From assembly GCA_905210995.1 (NCBI GenBank), contig CAJLZE010000020.1, positions 1-31,872 on the forward strand: a stretch of DNA of 31,872 nucleotides. The letters run 5' to 3'. Below the pieces are notes generated by a model. The model was not told the origin of the DNA. It saw only the letters and a list, made by a program, of their open reading frames with translations, and searched no databases. This document shows, in pieces, positions 1 to 7,982 of the stretch (positions within the stretch are counted from its first letter, which is position 1; every line of letters begins with the position of its first letter). Made by a program: the position numbers and the translations under genes. Source of the stretch: an uncultured Anaerotruncus sp. (lineage in GTDB: Bacteria > Bacillota > Clostridia > Oscillospirales > CAG-272).

Positions 1-2
1 CC

Positions 3-80
3 GCCGTTGCCGTTTGTGCGGTGCTTATGCTCGGCACTGCTGCGGTGGTTGCCGTGGGGAAAAAACGTATAGCCGACTGA
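3..80 (+). CDS. 3' end of a membrane-anchored protein (partial)
   Basis: Only the last 25 codons are inside the window, ending in TGA at 78-80. They encode a run of small hydrophobic residues (A, V, L, G) long enough for one membrane helix, followed by a short positive tail, GKKRIAD. This is the usual shape of a C-terminal membrane anchor on a surface protein. Any sorting motif would lie upstream and cannot be checked. The Lrp-type gene begins 43 bases later with no terminator between, so the two may share a transcript. The function of the protein cannot be told from this fragment. Confidence 0.55.
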   Translation, partial: AVAVCAVLMLGTAAVVAVGKKRIAD

Positions 81-123
81 CGCAAAAATCAGGCGCACTC
101 CGCGTCGTGTGGGGTACGGTACA

Positions 124-609
124 ATGGATAAAGTTGATGAAAAGATTCTTGCGATACTGAAAAAGAACGCGCGCACGCGTGTATCGCATATTGCCAGGGA
201 GATACATCTCTCCGAGACATCCGTTATAGATCACATAAAAAAGATGGAGAATTCGGGTGTTATCAAGCAGTACACGACCGTTATCGACTATGAGAAGGTC
301 GGTATGGACATTTCCGCATTCACTTATGTGCGTGTCGAGCATCCGAAGTACAATGAAGAATTCATAAAGCATATGCAGGAGCATCCCGAGGTCGCCGAGC
401 TGCATTATATAACCGGAGACTATGATTTCATACTGAAGATAGTTACCAAGAGCAGCTCGTCACTCCAACGTGTGCTGAATGATATCAAATGTGCGCCGGG
501 TGTTTCGCTCACAAGAAGCAATGTCGTGCTTTCCACATGGAAAAACAACTTCACGAGCGTCTTTCCCGCAGATACGGCGGCGGACGGAGCATCCGATAAG
601 GGAAACTGA
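124..609 (+). CDS. Lrp/AsnC family transcriptional regulator
   Basis: The 161-residue product fits the Lrp/AsnC family, DNA-binding regulators of amino-acid and nitrogen metabolism that form dimers and octamers and sense small ligands. Residues about 2-48 form the AsnC-type winged helix-turn-helix (MDKVDEKILAILKKNART, then a recognition helix around LSETSVIDHIKKME). Residues about 65-145 form the RAM ligand-binding domain, with the family pattern VAELHYITGDYDFILKI. I chose ATG 124 over the in-frame GTG at 109, because the family typically starts with D.xD.KIL and the GTG adds only five unlike residues. No strong ribosome binding site is visible for either. The tail after residue 147 is low in complexity. 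The target genes are unknown; the neighbouring secreted-protein genes are candidates only by position. Confidence 0.9.
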   Translation: MDKVDEKILAILKKNARTRVSHIAREIHLSETSVIDHIKKMENSGVIKQYTTVIDYEKVGMDISAFTYVRVEHPKYNEEFIKHMQEHPEVAELHYITGDYDFILKIVTKSSSSLQRVLNDIKCAPGVSLTRSNVVLSTWKNNFTSVFPADTAADGASDKGN

Positions 610-627
610 CCTGACGGCAGGTATTGC

Positions 628-655
628 GCGTGCGCTCCGGTGACGGAGCGCACGC
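628..655 (+). promoter_or_regulatory. 12-bp perfect hairpin just before the S51 gene's ribosome binding site
   Basis: The arms 628-639 (GCGTGCGCTCCG) and 644-655 pair perfectly around a GTGA loop. No T-run follows, so it is not an ordinary intrinsic terminator. The right arm ends directly against the AGGAAAGGA ribosome binding site at 656-664. It may act in mRNA processing or stability between the Lrp gene and the lipoprotein gene, or in translation control. Confidence 0.55.
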
Positions 656-672
656 AGGAAAGGAATCAGACA

Positions 673-1539
673 ATGAACAATTCGATCAGACTTGCGGCGG
701 TGCTTGCCGGGCTTGCCGTGTGCATCTGCCTCTGCCTCGCAGCGTGCAGAAAAGAAACTCCCGGCGGTGAAAATACAGCGACGGACACTGCCGGTGTCGG
801 CAGCGATATGAGCGATACACCCGGGGAATCGACCGATCCGCCGGTCCCGGTAGTGAAAAAAGCGGTCATAGCAGGCGGCGGAGCTTCAACGAAGATCTAT
901 TCTGAGATAGTCGGGCTTGCCGACAAGAAAGATCCCAAGGTAATAATTCTATGCACGGCGGGTAAGGATACGGTAAGCAATGTTGAGGCGTATGTCAACA
1001 CCTTCAAACGGTTGACCAAGAATGTTGAAGCCATTACGCTGGTGACAAAACTCTACGATCCTCAGGAGCTTCATGATAAGATCGTGAATGCGGATATAAT
1101 CTGCGTCGGCGGCGGTCAGAGTGAGTATATGGATATGGTATGGAAAAAGTTCAAAGTGAACGAATACCTTGTCGAGGCATACAACAAAGGCGTTATCTGC
1201 TGCGGCGGGAGCGCAGGCGGAATGTGCTGGACGTATATGGGGTGGAACGACTATTATTCCGTGCCGGATTCGATATACAAGTTTTTCCCCGGGCTTGATG
1301 TGGTGAATATCTATTACGGACCTCACTTTGACAGCAGCGACAAGTGGGCTGAATTCGATCGTGCCATAATGAAAGAAACTTCTCCGAAATACGACCTCGG
1401 ATTTGCTATGGACAACGGTACCGCGATCGTATTCATAGACGGTGTGCCTACAAGAAGTGTGCGCGAAAAGGAAACCTCGCGTATAATCAGATATGATTTC
1501 AGGGACGGCAAATGGACACGTTCCGTTTACACAGACTGA
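673..1539 (+). CDS. Secreted lipoprotein of peptidase family S51 (cyanophycinase / dipeptidase E-like)
   Basis: The 288-residue product has a lipoprotein signal with lipobox LAAC (Cys25), so it should be tethered outside the membrane. A Ser/Thr/Asp-rich linker covers about residues 26-60. The rest matches the S51 fold, serine peptidases cleaving Asp-X dipeptides, cyanophycin or related beta-linked peptides. The nucleophile is probably Ser180 in GGSAGG, the classic nucleophile elbow. ICVGGGQS (143-150) is the family's glycine-rich strand, and His218 in YGPHFD is the probable catalytic histidine. ATG 673 is preferred over GTG 640 because it has AGGAAAGGA 8 bases upstream and gives a clean signal peptide. 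The substrate is unknown. Most dipeptidase E and cyanophycinase enzymes act inside the cell or are bulk-secreted, so a lipid-anchored form is less common. Confidence 0.82.
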   Translation: MNNSIRLAAVLAGLAVCICLCLAACRKETPGGENTATDTAGVGSDMSDTPGESTDPPVPVVKKAVIAGGGASTKIYSEIVGLADKKDPKVIILCTAGKDTVSNVEAYVNTFKRLTKNVEAITLVTKLYDPQELHDKIVNADIICVGGGQSEYMDMVWKKFKVNEYLVEAYNKGVICCGGSAGGMCWTYMGWNDYYSVPDSIYKFFPGLDVVNIYYGPHFDSSDKWAEFDRAIMKETSPKYDLGFAMDNGTAIVFIDGVPTRSVREKETSRIIRYDFRDGKWTRSVYTD

Positions 1540-1567
1540 CTGTGCCGGTTGGGTAGGTGAGATCAGA

Positions 1568-3529
1568 ATGAAAAAAAGAATTATTTCGGTGGTGCTGTCA
1601 ATGCTTATGATGCTCGGAACCGTGCCGTATGCCGTGACCGCGGCGGGCGGCGGAACGGATGAATATCCGGAACTTATGATAACTCAGATCGGTGTCGATC
1701 AGTACGGCAGCAGAGAAAATGCCGCAAATACGAATCCGAAATACAACGAGGATGCCGGCAACAATCCGAATGCCGATGTTTATGAATTCATTTCCGTTTA
1801 CAACAATTCGGACAGAGAACTCAATGTTTACGATTACATGATAGGATATCAGGGGGCTTCTCCGGCAAAGAGCCCGGACTTTTTTGAGCGTTCGATACAG
1901 TGTTACACGCCGCTTTATCCCGGTGCGGACTGGGCAGATGCGCCGTTTGCCGCATACGATTCATACTGGAAAAAGTCATCTGTCGTGCGTCCCGTGAATC
2001 TCGCACGTGAGAACGGAAAGATAAAGCCCGGTGAAACTTTTGTCATTTGGGTGTATACCGCCGCGTCGCACCGTATAAACTGCACGCTTGAGCAGTTCCG
2101 CAGCTTCTGGAGCATCCCGGATGGCACCAAAGTGTTTATTCTCGACGGCAACGATGTTGACGGCGCGAACAACTTCAAGCTCAAAAATGACGGCACGGGT
2201 ACATATATTATAATGCATGGGTCGGAAAGGTTCCCGGCGCGCCGTTCGGCCGACAAAAAGTTTGATGTCGAGCGTGATAACAAACGCTCCCCGTATACCG
2301 AGGCGACATACGAAACGCTTGACGAGGTGATATCCTGGGCTGTCGTTGATTTCGGCAGCGAGCCTCTTGCGTCCGTGCGGAAAGCCGAAGGCGGCGAGGC
2401 GAAAACAAACCGCACGGTAAGTTATCTTCCCGCAGCAGAAGGGCAAGCGAACGGTTCGTTTGCGTCGAACAAGCGCATGCACATCTCAAAGGTGAACGAC
2501 TATGCCTCATCCGCGGCAGGACGGCTTGACGATGCTCAGAAGGCAGCGCTTTCAAAAACAAAAACAGCGGTCGTACGCACCGTGCCGTCGTCTGCAGCCG
2601 TGGCTGTGAATGACAACAAGCGTCCGTCGCTTATCATTACCGAGATAGCGGCAGACCAGTACGGCGGCGCCTCTGCATTGGCATCATACAAGGAAAGCCC
2701 CAACCTCGATCCGTTTGAATGCTTTGAAATGTACAACAATTCCACGTCCCCGATCAATGTTTTTGACTATATGCTGGGCTATCAGGGCTGCGGTGCGACA
2801 AGCGTTTCTACGTGGTTTGAACGTTCGATCCAGGAATACACACCTATCTTCCCGGGTGCCGACTGGACTGACGCACCGTGGGGAGAGTACGACAAATACT
2901 GGACGGGGGCGGAAGCATCGTATCCGGTCAATCCCTCGTACACCGATGGTGTTATAGCACCCGGCGAGACATTCGTCCTTTGGTGCTACAGCCAGGATTC
3001 TCACAAGTGCCGTGCGACTGTTGAAGATCTCAGGACATTCTGGAAGATCCCCGACGGAGTCAAGGTCTTTCTCATTGACGGAAATTCGGAAAGAGAAAAA
3101 AACTTCAATATCAAAAATTCCGCAACAGGCGAATATATTGTTATGAAGCCTTCCGAGCGTTTTTCCGTGCGCCGCGGCGACGATGAGACCTACGCGACCG
3201 AATGCGACCGCAGTGATTTTTATTATTATGATAAGAACTTTTCGGATATGCCCGAAATCATCAGCTGGGCTGTTGTGGACTTCGGCTGCTATGATCCGCT
3301 TTATTCATTCAGACTGAAAAACGGTGAGAGCAGCTCCAAAAACAACTATACGGTGAGCTATGCCCCGTATAACGGAGAAGAGGTTTTTACAAACGGGTTC
3401 ACAACGGTCACGTTTGAAACGCAGAAGAGGATGCACCTTGCTGCCGTTAATGAAAAATACTCGGATACGCATATCGGAAAGCTGTCGGATGCACAGAAGG
3501 ATGCCATATTAAAGGCAGCTTCAAGATGA
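1568..3529 (+). CDS. Secreted protein with two tandem lamin-tail-like domains
   Basis: The 653-residue product starts with a Sec signal peptide (KKR, a hydrophobic core, then VTAAG near residue 26). The mature protein is two long homologous repeats, about 35-340 and 352-653. Each opens with L(M/I)IT(Q/E)I..DQYG and has the lamin-tail pattern of an acidic residue near YNNS followed by N(V)YDYM.GYQG. Each also shares FERSIQ.YTP, PGADW.DAP, PGETFV.W, FW.IPDG.KVF..DGN, a GEY/GTYI segment and ISWAVVDFG. Lamin-tail domains occur on bacterial surface proteins, often beside nucleases or phosphatases, but no catalytic domain is visible here. ATG 1568 follows AGGTGAG and gives the signal peptide; the reading frame is open back to 1493. 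It probably shares the transcript of the S51 lipoprotein gene. Its role may be structural or adhesive, which is inference. Confidence 0.78.
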   Translation: MKKRIISVVLSMLMMLGTVPYAVTAAGGGTDEYPELMITQIGVDQYGSRENAANTNPKYNEDAGNNPNADVYEFISVYNNSDRELNVYDYMIGYQGASPAKSPDFFERSIQCYTPLYPGADWADAPFAAYDSYWKKSSVVRPVNLARENGKIKPGETFVIWVYTAASHRINCTLEQFRSFWSIPDGTKVFILDGNDVDGANNFKLKNDGTGTYIIMHGSERFPARRSADKKFDVERDNKRSPYTEATYETLDEVISWAVVDFGSEPLASVRKAEGGEAKTNRTVSYLPAAEGQANGSFASNKRMHISKVNDYASSAAGRLDDAQKAALSKTKTAVVRTVPSSAAVAVNDNKRPSLIITEIAADQYGGASALASYKESPNLDPFECFEMYNNSTSPINVFDYMLGYQGCGATSVSTWFERSIQEYTPIFPGADWTDAPWGEYDKYWTGAEASYPVNPSYTDGVIAPGETFVLWCYSQDSHKCRATVEDLRTFWKIPDGVKVFLIDGNSEREKNFNIKNSATGEYIVMKPSERFSVRRGDDETYATECDRSDFYYYDKNFSDMPEIISWAVVDFGCYDPLYSFRLKNGESSSKNNYTVSYAPYNGEEVFTNGFTTVTFETQKRMHLAAVNEKYSDTHIGKLSDAQKDAILKAASR

Positions 3530-3562
3530 TCTGCGGCACCGGTTGACGAAAGTTGAATACAA

Positions 3563-3597
3563 AACCCCGCCGTTGGGCAATGCCCAACGGCGGGGTT
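3563..3597. terminator. Bidirectional intrinsic terminator
   Basis: A 16-bp perfect stem (arms 3563-3578 and 3582-3597, core CCCCGCCGTTGGGC) has a 3-base loop. TTCTTAATATT follows on the + strand and GTTTTG on the - strand. It lies between the convergent lamin-tail and PEP carboxykinase genes and should serve both. Confidence 0.92.
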
Positions 3598-3617
3598 CTT
3601 AATATTGAACTTTGAGC

Positions 3618-5402
3618 TTATGCGCGGAGTCTTGCTTCGAGGGCGGCAAGCTCTTCGTACATCTCGGCGGGGACGTGATCGCCAACCTGAGCGTAGAATT
3701 CCTTGATGTTCTCGATATCGGCAAGCCATGCTTCCTTATCGACGCTCACGAGGTCACGGACGGTGTCAACGGTTATGCCGTCAAGACCTTCGATGTTGAT
3801 GTCCTCGGGCTTCGGAACATATCCGATAGCGGTGAGGTCGGCATCGACCTTGCCTTCGCAGCGGGCGAGGATCCAGTCAACAACGCGGAGGTTGTCACCA
3901 AAGCCGGGCCAGATGAAGTTGCCGTTGTCGTCGGTGCGGAACCAGTTGACGTGGAAGATCTTCGGAGCGTGAGGAATAATCTTGCCCATGTCAAGCCAAT
4001 GCTGCCAGTAGTCGCCCATGTTGTAGCCGACGAAGGGACGCATTGCCATCGGGTCGCGGCGCACGACGCCGATCGCACCCGATGCGGCTGCTGTGGTCTC
4101 GGACGCCATGATGGAGCCGACGAAGGTACCGTTCTGCCAGCTGGTGGACTGGTATACCAGCGGAGCGGTCTTGGCGCGTCTGCCGCCGAAGATGATAGCG
4201 GAGACGGGAACGCCCGCGGGGTTGTTGAATTCCTTGGAGAGGCAGGGGCAGTTGACTGCCTTTGCAGTGAAGCGGCTGTTGGGATGAGCACCCGAGGTGT
4301 TGATCTTGTCAGCCTTGTCATACTTGGTGTAATCCCACTTCTCGCCCTTCCAGTTGAGAGCGTTCTTGGGAGGATTGTTGTCAAGGCCTTCCCACCATAC
4401 GGTGTTGTTGTCAAGGTTGTGGCACACGTTGGTGAAGATGGTGTCCTTCATGCAGGTGTGGAGAGCATTCGGGTTGGACTTTTCGTTGGTGCCGGGGGCA
4501 ACGCCGAAGAAGCCGTTCTCGGGGTTCATAGCCCAGAGTCTGCCGTCCTTGCCTATGCGCAGCCATGCAATGTCGTCACCGACGGTCCATGTCTTGATGC
4601 CCTTCTTGCGGTATACCTCGGGCGGAATGAGCATTGCGAGGTTGGTCTTACCGCAGGCAGAGGGGAACGCGGCGCAGACGTACTTGGTCTCGCCGTTCGG
4701 GAATTCGACGCCGAGGATGAGCATGTGCTCGGCCATCCAGTTTTCCTTGCGGCCGAGGTAGGAAGCGATACGCAGAGCGAAGCACTTCTTGCCGAGGAGC
4801 ACGTTTCCGCCGTAGCCGGAGTTGACAGACCAGATGGTGTTGTCCTGCGGGAAGTGGCAGATGTAACGGTTGTTCTCATCGAGCTGAGCCTTGGAGTGCA
4901 GACCCTTGATGTAGTTGTCGCTGTCGCCGATGGCGTCAAGCACATCGTTGCCGACGCGGGTCATGATGAGCATGTTGAGCACGACGTAGATGGAGTCGGT
5001 AAGCTCGATGCCGTACTTTGCGAAGTCGGAACCGACGATACCCATGGAGTAGGGGATAACGTACATGGTTCTGCCCTTCATGGAGCCGCGGTAGATCTTT
5101 TTCAGTCTCTCGTAGCACTCGGAGGGTTCGATCCAGTTGTTGATGTTGCCGGCTTCTTCTTTTGTGGGGGTGCAGATGAAGGTTCTGCCCTCAACGCGCG
5201 CGACATCGTTGATGGCGGTGCGGTGCAGGTAGCAGCCGGGCAGAAGCTCCTGATTGAGCTTTATCATTTCGCCGGTCGAGCAAGCCTCGGCACGAAGCTT
5301 TTCAGCCTGTTCCTCGCTGCCGTCGATCCAGACGATCTTGTCGGGGCAGGTCATGTCAGCCATTTCCTTGACCCAGTCAAGAATGTACTTGTTGTTGGTC
5401 AT
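3618..5402 (-). CDS. pckG: Phosphoenolpyruvate carboxykinase (GTP)
   Basis: The 594-residue length is typical of GTP-dependent PEP carboxykinase (EC 4.1.1.32), which interconverts oxaloacetate + GTP and PEP + GDP + CO2. In fermenting anaerobes it often runs toward oxaloacetate, fixing CO2 for succinate or biosynthesis; in gluconeogenesis it runs the other way. The P-loop AFPSACGKTN (245-254) holds the reactive Cys250 and the nucleotide-binding Lys252-Thr253. VGDDIAW (274-280) is the metal-binding kinase-2 motif, and FGGRRAKTAPLVYQS is the guanine/phosphate-binding segment that separates the GTP family from the ATP family. The start is supported by AAAGGAG 7 bases upstream. It is a single-gene transcript from a good promoter at 5476-5504, with a Rex-like operator in the leader, so control by NADH/NAD+ ratio is likely. 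Confidence 0.97.
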   Translation of the reverse strand: MTNNKYILDWVKEMADMTCPDKIVWIDGSEEQAEKLRAEACSTGEMIKLNQELLPGCYLHRTAINDVARVEGRTFICTPTKEEAGNINNWIEPSECYERLKKIYRGSMKGRTMYVIPYSMGIVGSDFAKYGIELTDSIYVVLNMLIMTRVGNDVLDAIGDSDNYIKGLHSKAQLDENNRYICHFPQDNTIWSVNSGYGGNVLLGKKCFALRIASYLGRKENWMAEHMLILGVEFPNGETKYVCAAFPSACGKTNLAMLIPPEVYRKKGIKTWTVGDDIAWLRIGKDGRLWAMNPENGFFGVAPGTNEKSNPNALHTCMKDTIFTNVCHNLDNNTVWWEGLDNNPPKNALNWKGEKWDYTKYDKADKINTSGAHPNSRFTAKAVNCPCLSKEFNNPAGVPVSAIIFGGRRAKTAPLVYQSTSWQNGTFVGSIMASETTAAASGAIGVVRRDPMAMRPFVGYNMGDYWQHWLDMGKIIPHAPKIFHVNWFRTDDNGNFIWPGFGDNLRVVDWILARCEGKVDADLTAIGYVPKPEDINIEGLDGITVDTVRDLVSVDKEAWLADIENIKEFYAQVGDHVPAEMYEELAALEARLRA

Positions 5403-5426
5403 GTGTTTTCTCCTTTGATTTATGTA

Positions 5427-5444
5427 TTGTTATATTTTTAACAA
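5427..5444 (-). promoter_or_regulatory. Candidate Rex (redox repressor) operator in the pckG leader
   Basis: The 18-mer TTGTTATATTTTTAACAA matches the clostridial Rex consensus TTGTTAA-N4-TTAACAA at 13 of 14 fixed positions. With one more base each side, it is a perfect 7-bp inverted repeat with a 6-base spacer. It lies about 25-42 bases downstream of the predicted start of pckG transcription, where a bound repressor would block elongation. Rex binds DNA at low NADH and lets go at high NADH. No rex gene is in the window. Confidence 0.6.
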
Positions 5445-5475
5445 TAGGGTTCGCCAGTAGAACATTTTCGTATAT

Positions 5476-5504
5476 ATTCTACATCAAAACGCCTGATTTT
5501 TCAA
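5476..5504 (-). promoter_or_regulatory. Sigma-A promoter for pckG
   Basis: On the - strand, the -35 box TTGAAA (5499-5504) and the -10 box TAGAAT (5476-5481) are 17 bases apart. Transcription should start near 5469, giving a leader of about 66 bases that contains the Rex-like palindrome. Confidence 0.75.
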
Positions 5505-5597
5505 GCGGAAAATCAAATGTTACACTTTATTAATACTCGATCTGTGTGGCTCTGAAAAATATATACATAATGCACACAAAATGCTCCGGCGGTGACC

Positions 5598-5626
5598 TTG
5601 AAAATTATGCTGATTAAATGTATAAT
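5598..5626 (+). promoter_or_regulatory. Sigma-A promoter for the ABC permease/ATPase operon
   Basis: The -35 box TTGAAA (5598-5603) and the perfect -10 box TATAAT (5621-5626) are 17 bases apart. Transcription should start near 5633, about 23 bases before the permease ATG, leaving room for only the AAGGAG ribosome binding site. Confidence 0.8.
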
Positions 5627-5655
5627 ATAATATCATGTGAACAAGGAGTTTCGTC

Positions 5656-7959
5656 ATGCCCGAAGAGAGATATATCGATCATCGCCGTGTATATGTGTCA
5701 AAGACCGCCGGGCGGCTGCGCGGTGCAGCGCATTTTATCGGCAGATTTTTCTCGCGGCGCAATGTAGCGCACGCTTTTCGCACTGTCACGGGCGGATTTC
5801 GCGGATATGCCGCGTTTTTTGCCGCGCTTTTTGTCGTGCAGCTCGTTTTTTGGTCGGGCATGGCATTCGCCGATATGAGACTCGCGACCGCCAAAAAGGA
5901 GGCTTATGACGCCGCCGACTGTCATGTGATAGTGGACGGCATCAGCGATTCCGAAAAGTCAGCCATCGAAAACGGCAGGCTGTGGGTGGCACAGCACCTT
6001 GAGCCGTCGGAGAGGATGTACGAGTCGTATACATTCGAAAAATACTATGCGGACGGTGTGAAGTATGAAATGCGCATCCTGCTCGACAGCGATTCGCGCA
6101 GCCGCGCCGACGATTTTATAAGCTATTATTCGGTAAGCGGGGCGGAGACGCACACTTATTACACCGAGCGCATCACGCTCGTCGAGGCGGCTGCCGCGCA
6201 GACCGCGGCGGGGAAGAGAGCATTCTTCCTCATTTCGCTCCTGCTGTCGGGAGCGGCGCTCATGATCCTCTTCAACATCCGCACGAATCACTTCAAATTC
6301 CGCTACGGGATATACATGGCGTTCGGCGCGGACTTCGAAAAGCTGTTCGAGACTGCCGCATGGGAGCTTTTCATGATAGCGGCGCTGACCTTTATCCCCG
6401 CCATGGCTGCGGGCGTCGGTCTGACGGCGCTGCTTTGCCTGCCGCGCGGCGCTGCGTTTGCCGCATCGTGGACAGGGCTGCCGCTGGCATTTCTTTGGAA
6501 CTTCGGCGTCGTGCTTATCGCAACGGCACTGCCGGTGCTCGTGCTGTCGAAAAAAGCGCCGGTGACGCTTCTGACCGCTGAGGACAATTCAAACCTTGTC
6601 TCGTCGCTGCGGCGTTCGGCATATATATTCGGAAAGCGCTTTCCCGAGACCTACGAGCTTTACGGCATTTTCCGCTTCCGCCGCTATTTTGCGGGGCTTC
6701 TGCTCGGGGCGGTGGCTTTCAGCACCGTATTTCTCGGCGGTGTGTTCCTGCGCGACAGAGAGGTGCATAAGGATGCCGTTCCGTCGGCGCAGTTCGGAAT
6801 ATCGGTGCCGGAGGGGATCGACGAGGTCGATCTCGATCTTGCGGGCACCGTCGCGGGCGTAGATCACCTCATGTGGGACAACTCGGTAAGCGCCGCGGCG
6901 TGGCAGAACCACGTCGTGCTGACCGCAGCCGAGGCGGGCAGCCGCAGCTATGTTTCCACGACGGCGCAGGACGGCGAGAGCATTGCGACAAACGTGTTCA
7001 GATATTCGGCGCTCGACGAACGCCTTATCGAAACCGTGACCGGACACGGGCTGTGGAAGATTGAGGGCGATCTCGGCTCGGTGCTCTCCGACGACCGCAC
7101 GGTGGCTGTCAGCAATTACATACTCAACAAAAAGGCGCTGAATATCGGCGTCGGCGACAAGCTCCGTCTTGCCGTATTCAGGTCGTCAAATGCCGGGATC
7201 GACACAACCGTGACCGACCCGCGCATCGTGCTCACCAATCAGATTCTCTACGGCAATTTTGACTATATAGACGTCACCGTCGGCGCCGTCGTCGATACCG
7301 GTGAGGCGGAGGACAGCTTTATGATAGGCGTTTCCCCCGCCATATATGCCGCGGTCACGGGCAGCGAGCCGCAGACGCAGCTGGTGCGCGTTTATCTCGA
7401 GGACGGGCTCGACCGCAACGGCGTGCGTGAGGTGTTCCGCGAGCTGCGCCGCAGGTTTGCTTACTACGGCAAATACGATATATACGATTATCAGTCCGAC
7501 GTTTACGGGACGGTCGAAAAAATGACGAGCCTTACGGACATCATGCCGGTGCCCGCGATAGCGGCGCTGCTGCTTTCGCCTCTTGTGTGGTTCTTCTCGC
7601 AGTCTGTGTTCTTCTCAAAGCGCGAGGGCGAGTTCCTTATGCTTCAGTCCTTCGGCGCGACGGACAAAAAGATAAAAAAGCTTCATCTTTTCTCGGGCGG
7701 CGCGGTGGCGCTCGCCGCGTTTGCCGCAAGTGTCGTTCTGTGTGCGCTGACGGGGTATCTCATGTTCATGCTGCTTGACAACTGGCTGCCGAAATACGGC
7801 TTTATCAGTGCGGTGCGGTATGATTTCGGGCTGCCGCTTGCGGCGTGCGCGGTGTGCCTCATCGTTTCGGCGGCGTGCGGCTTTGCCTCGTCGCTGGTGC
7901 CGTATTCGGCATATATAAAAAAGCGCGAAAAAACAGTGCGCTCACAGCTCGGCGAATGA
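5656..7959 (+). CDS. FtsX-like ABC transporter permease
   Basis: This 767-residue membrane protein has about eight hydrophobic helices: near 50-72, 189-208, 236-262, 275-298, 345-366, and three in the last 130 residues. A small outside loop follows helix 1. A large outside domain of about 270 residues lies between helices 5 and 6. This duplicated FtsX core with a big extracytoplasmic domain is typical of Gram-positive type VII ABC permeases (BceB/VraG/MacB-like). These export or sense antimicrobial peptides and lipids, or use ATP to do mechanical work in the envelope. ATG 5656 has AAGGAG 7 bases upstream. The ATPase gene follows directly. No two-component system is beside it, unlike classic Bce modules, so a bacitracin-type role is not shown. 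Confidence 0.88.
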   Translation: MPEERYIDHRRVYVSKTAGRLRGAAHFIGRFFSRRNVAHAFRTVTGGFRGYAAFFAALFVVQLVFWSGMAFADMRLATAKKEAYDAADCHVIVDGISDSEKSAIENGRLWVAQHLEPSERMYESYTFEKYYADGVKYEMRILLDSDSRSRADDFISYYSVSGAETHTYYTERITLVEAAAAQTAAGKRAFFLISLLLSGAALMILFNIRTNHFKFRYGIYMAFGADFEKLFETAAWELFMIAALTFIPAMAAGVGLTALLCLPRGAAFAASWTGLPLAFLWNFGVVLIATALPVLVLSKKAPVTLLTAEDNSNLVSSLRRSAYIFGKRFPETYELYGIFRFRRYFAGLLLGAVAFSTVFLGGVFLRDREVHKDAVPSAQFGISVPEGIDEVDLDLAGTVAGVDHLMWDNSVSAAAWQNHVVLTAAEAGSRSYVSTTAQDGESIATNVFRYSALDERLIETVTGHGLWKIEGDLGSVLSDDRTVAVSNYILNKKALNIGVGDKLRLAVFRSSNAGIDTTVTDPRIVLTNQILYGNFDYIDVTVGAVVDTGEAEDSFMIGVSPAIYAAVTGSEPQTQLVRVYLEDGLDRNGVREVFRELRRRFAYYGKYDIYDYQSDVYGTVEKMTSLTDIMPVPAIAALLLSPLVWFFSQSVFFSKREGEFLMLQSFGATDKKIKKLHLFSGGAVALAAFAASVVLCALTGYLMFMLLDNWLPKYGFISAVRYDFGLPLAACAVCLIVSAACGFASSLVPYSAYIKKREKTVRSQLGE

Positions 7960-7982
7960 ATCCGAAAGGCAGGGTGAATGAT

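Noticed and set aside
3612..5441. Long open frame (609 codons) on the + strand opposite pckG
   Set aside because: It is an antisense shadow caused by the biased codons of pckG. Its product is a low-complexity run of V, G, A, D and H with no domain, and pckG on the other strand is certain.
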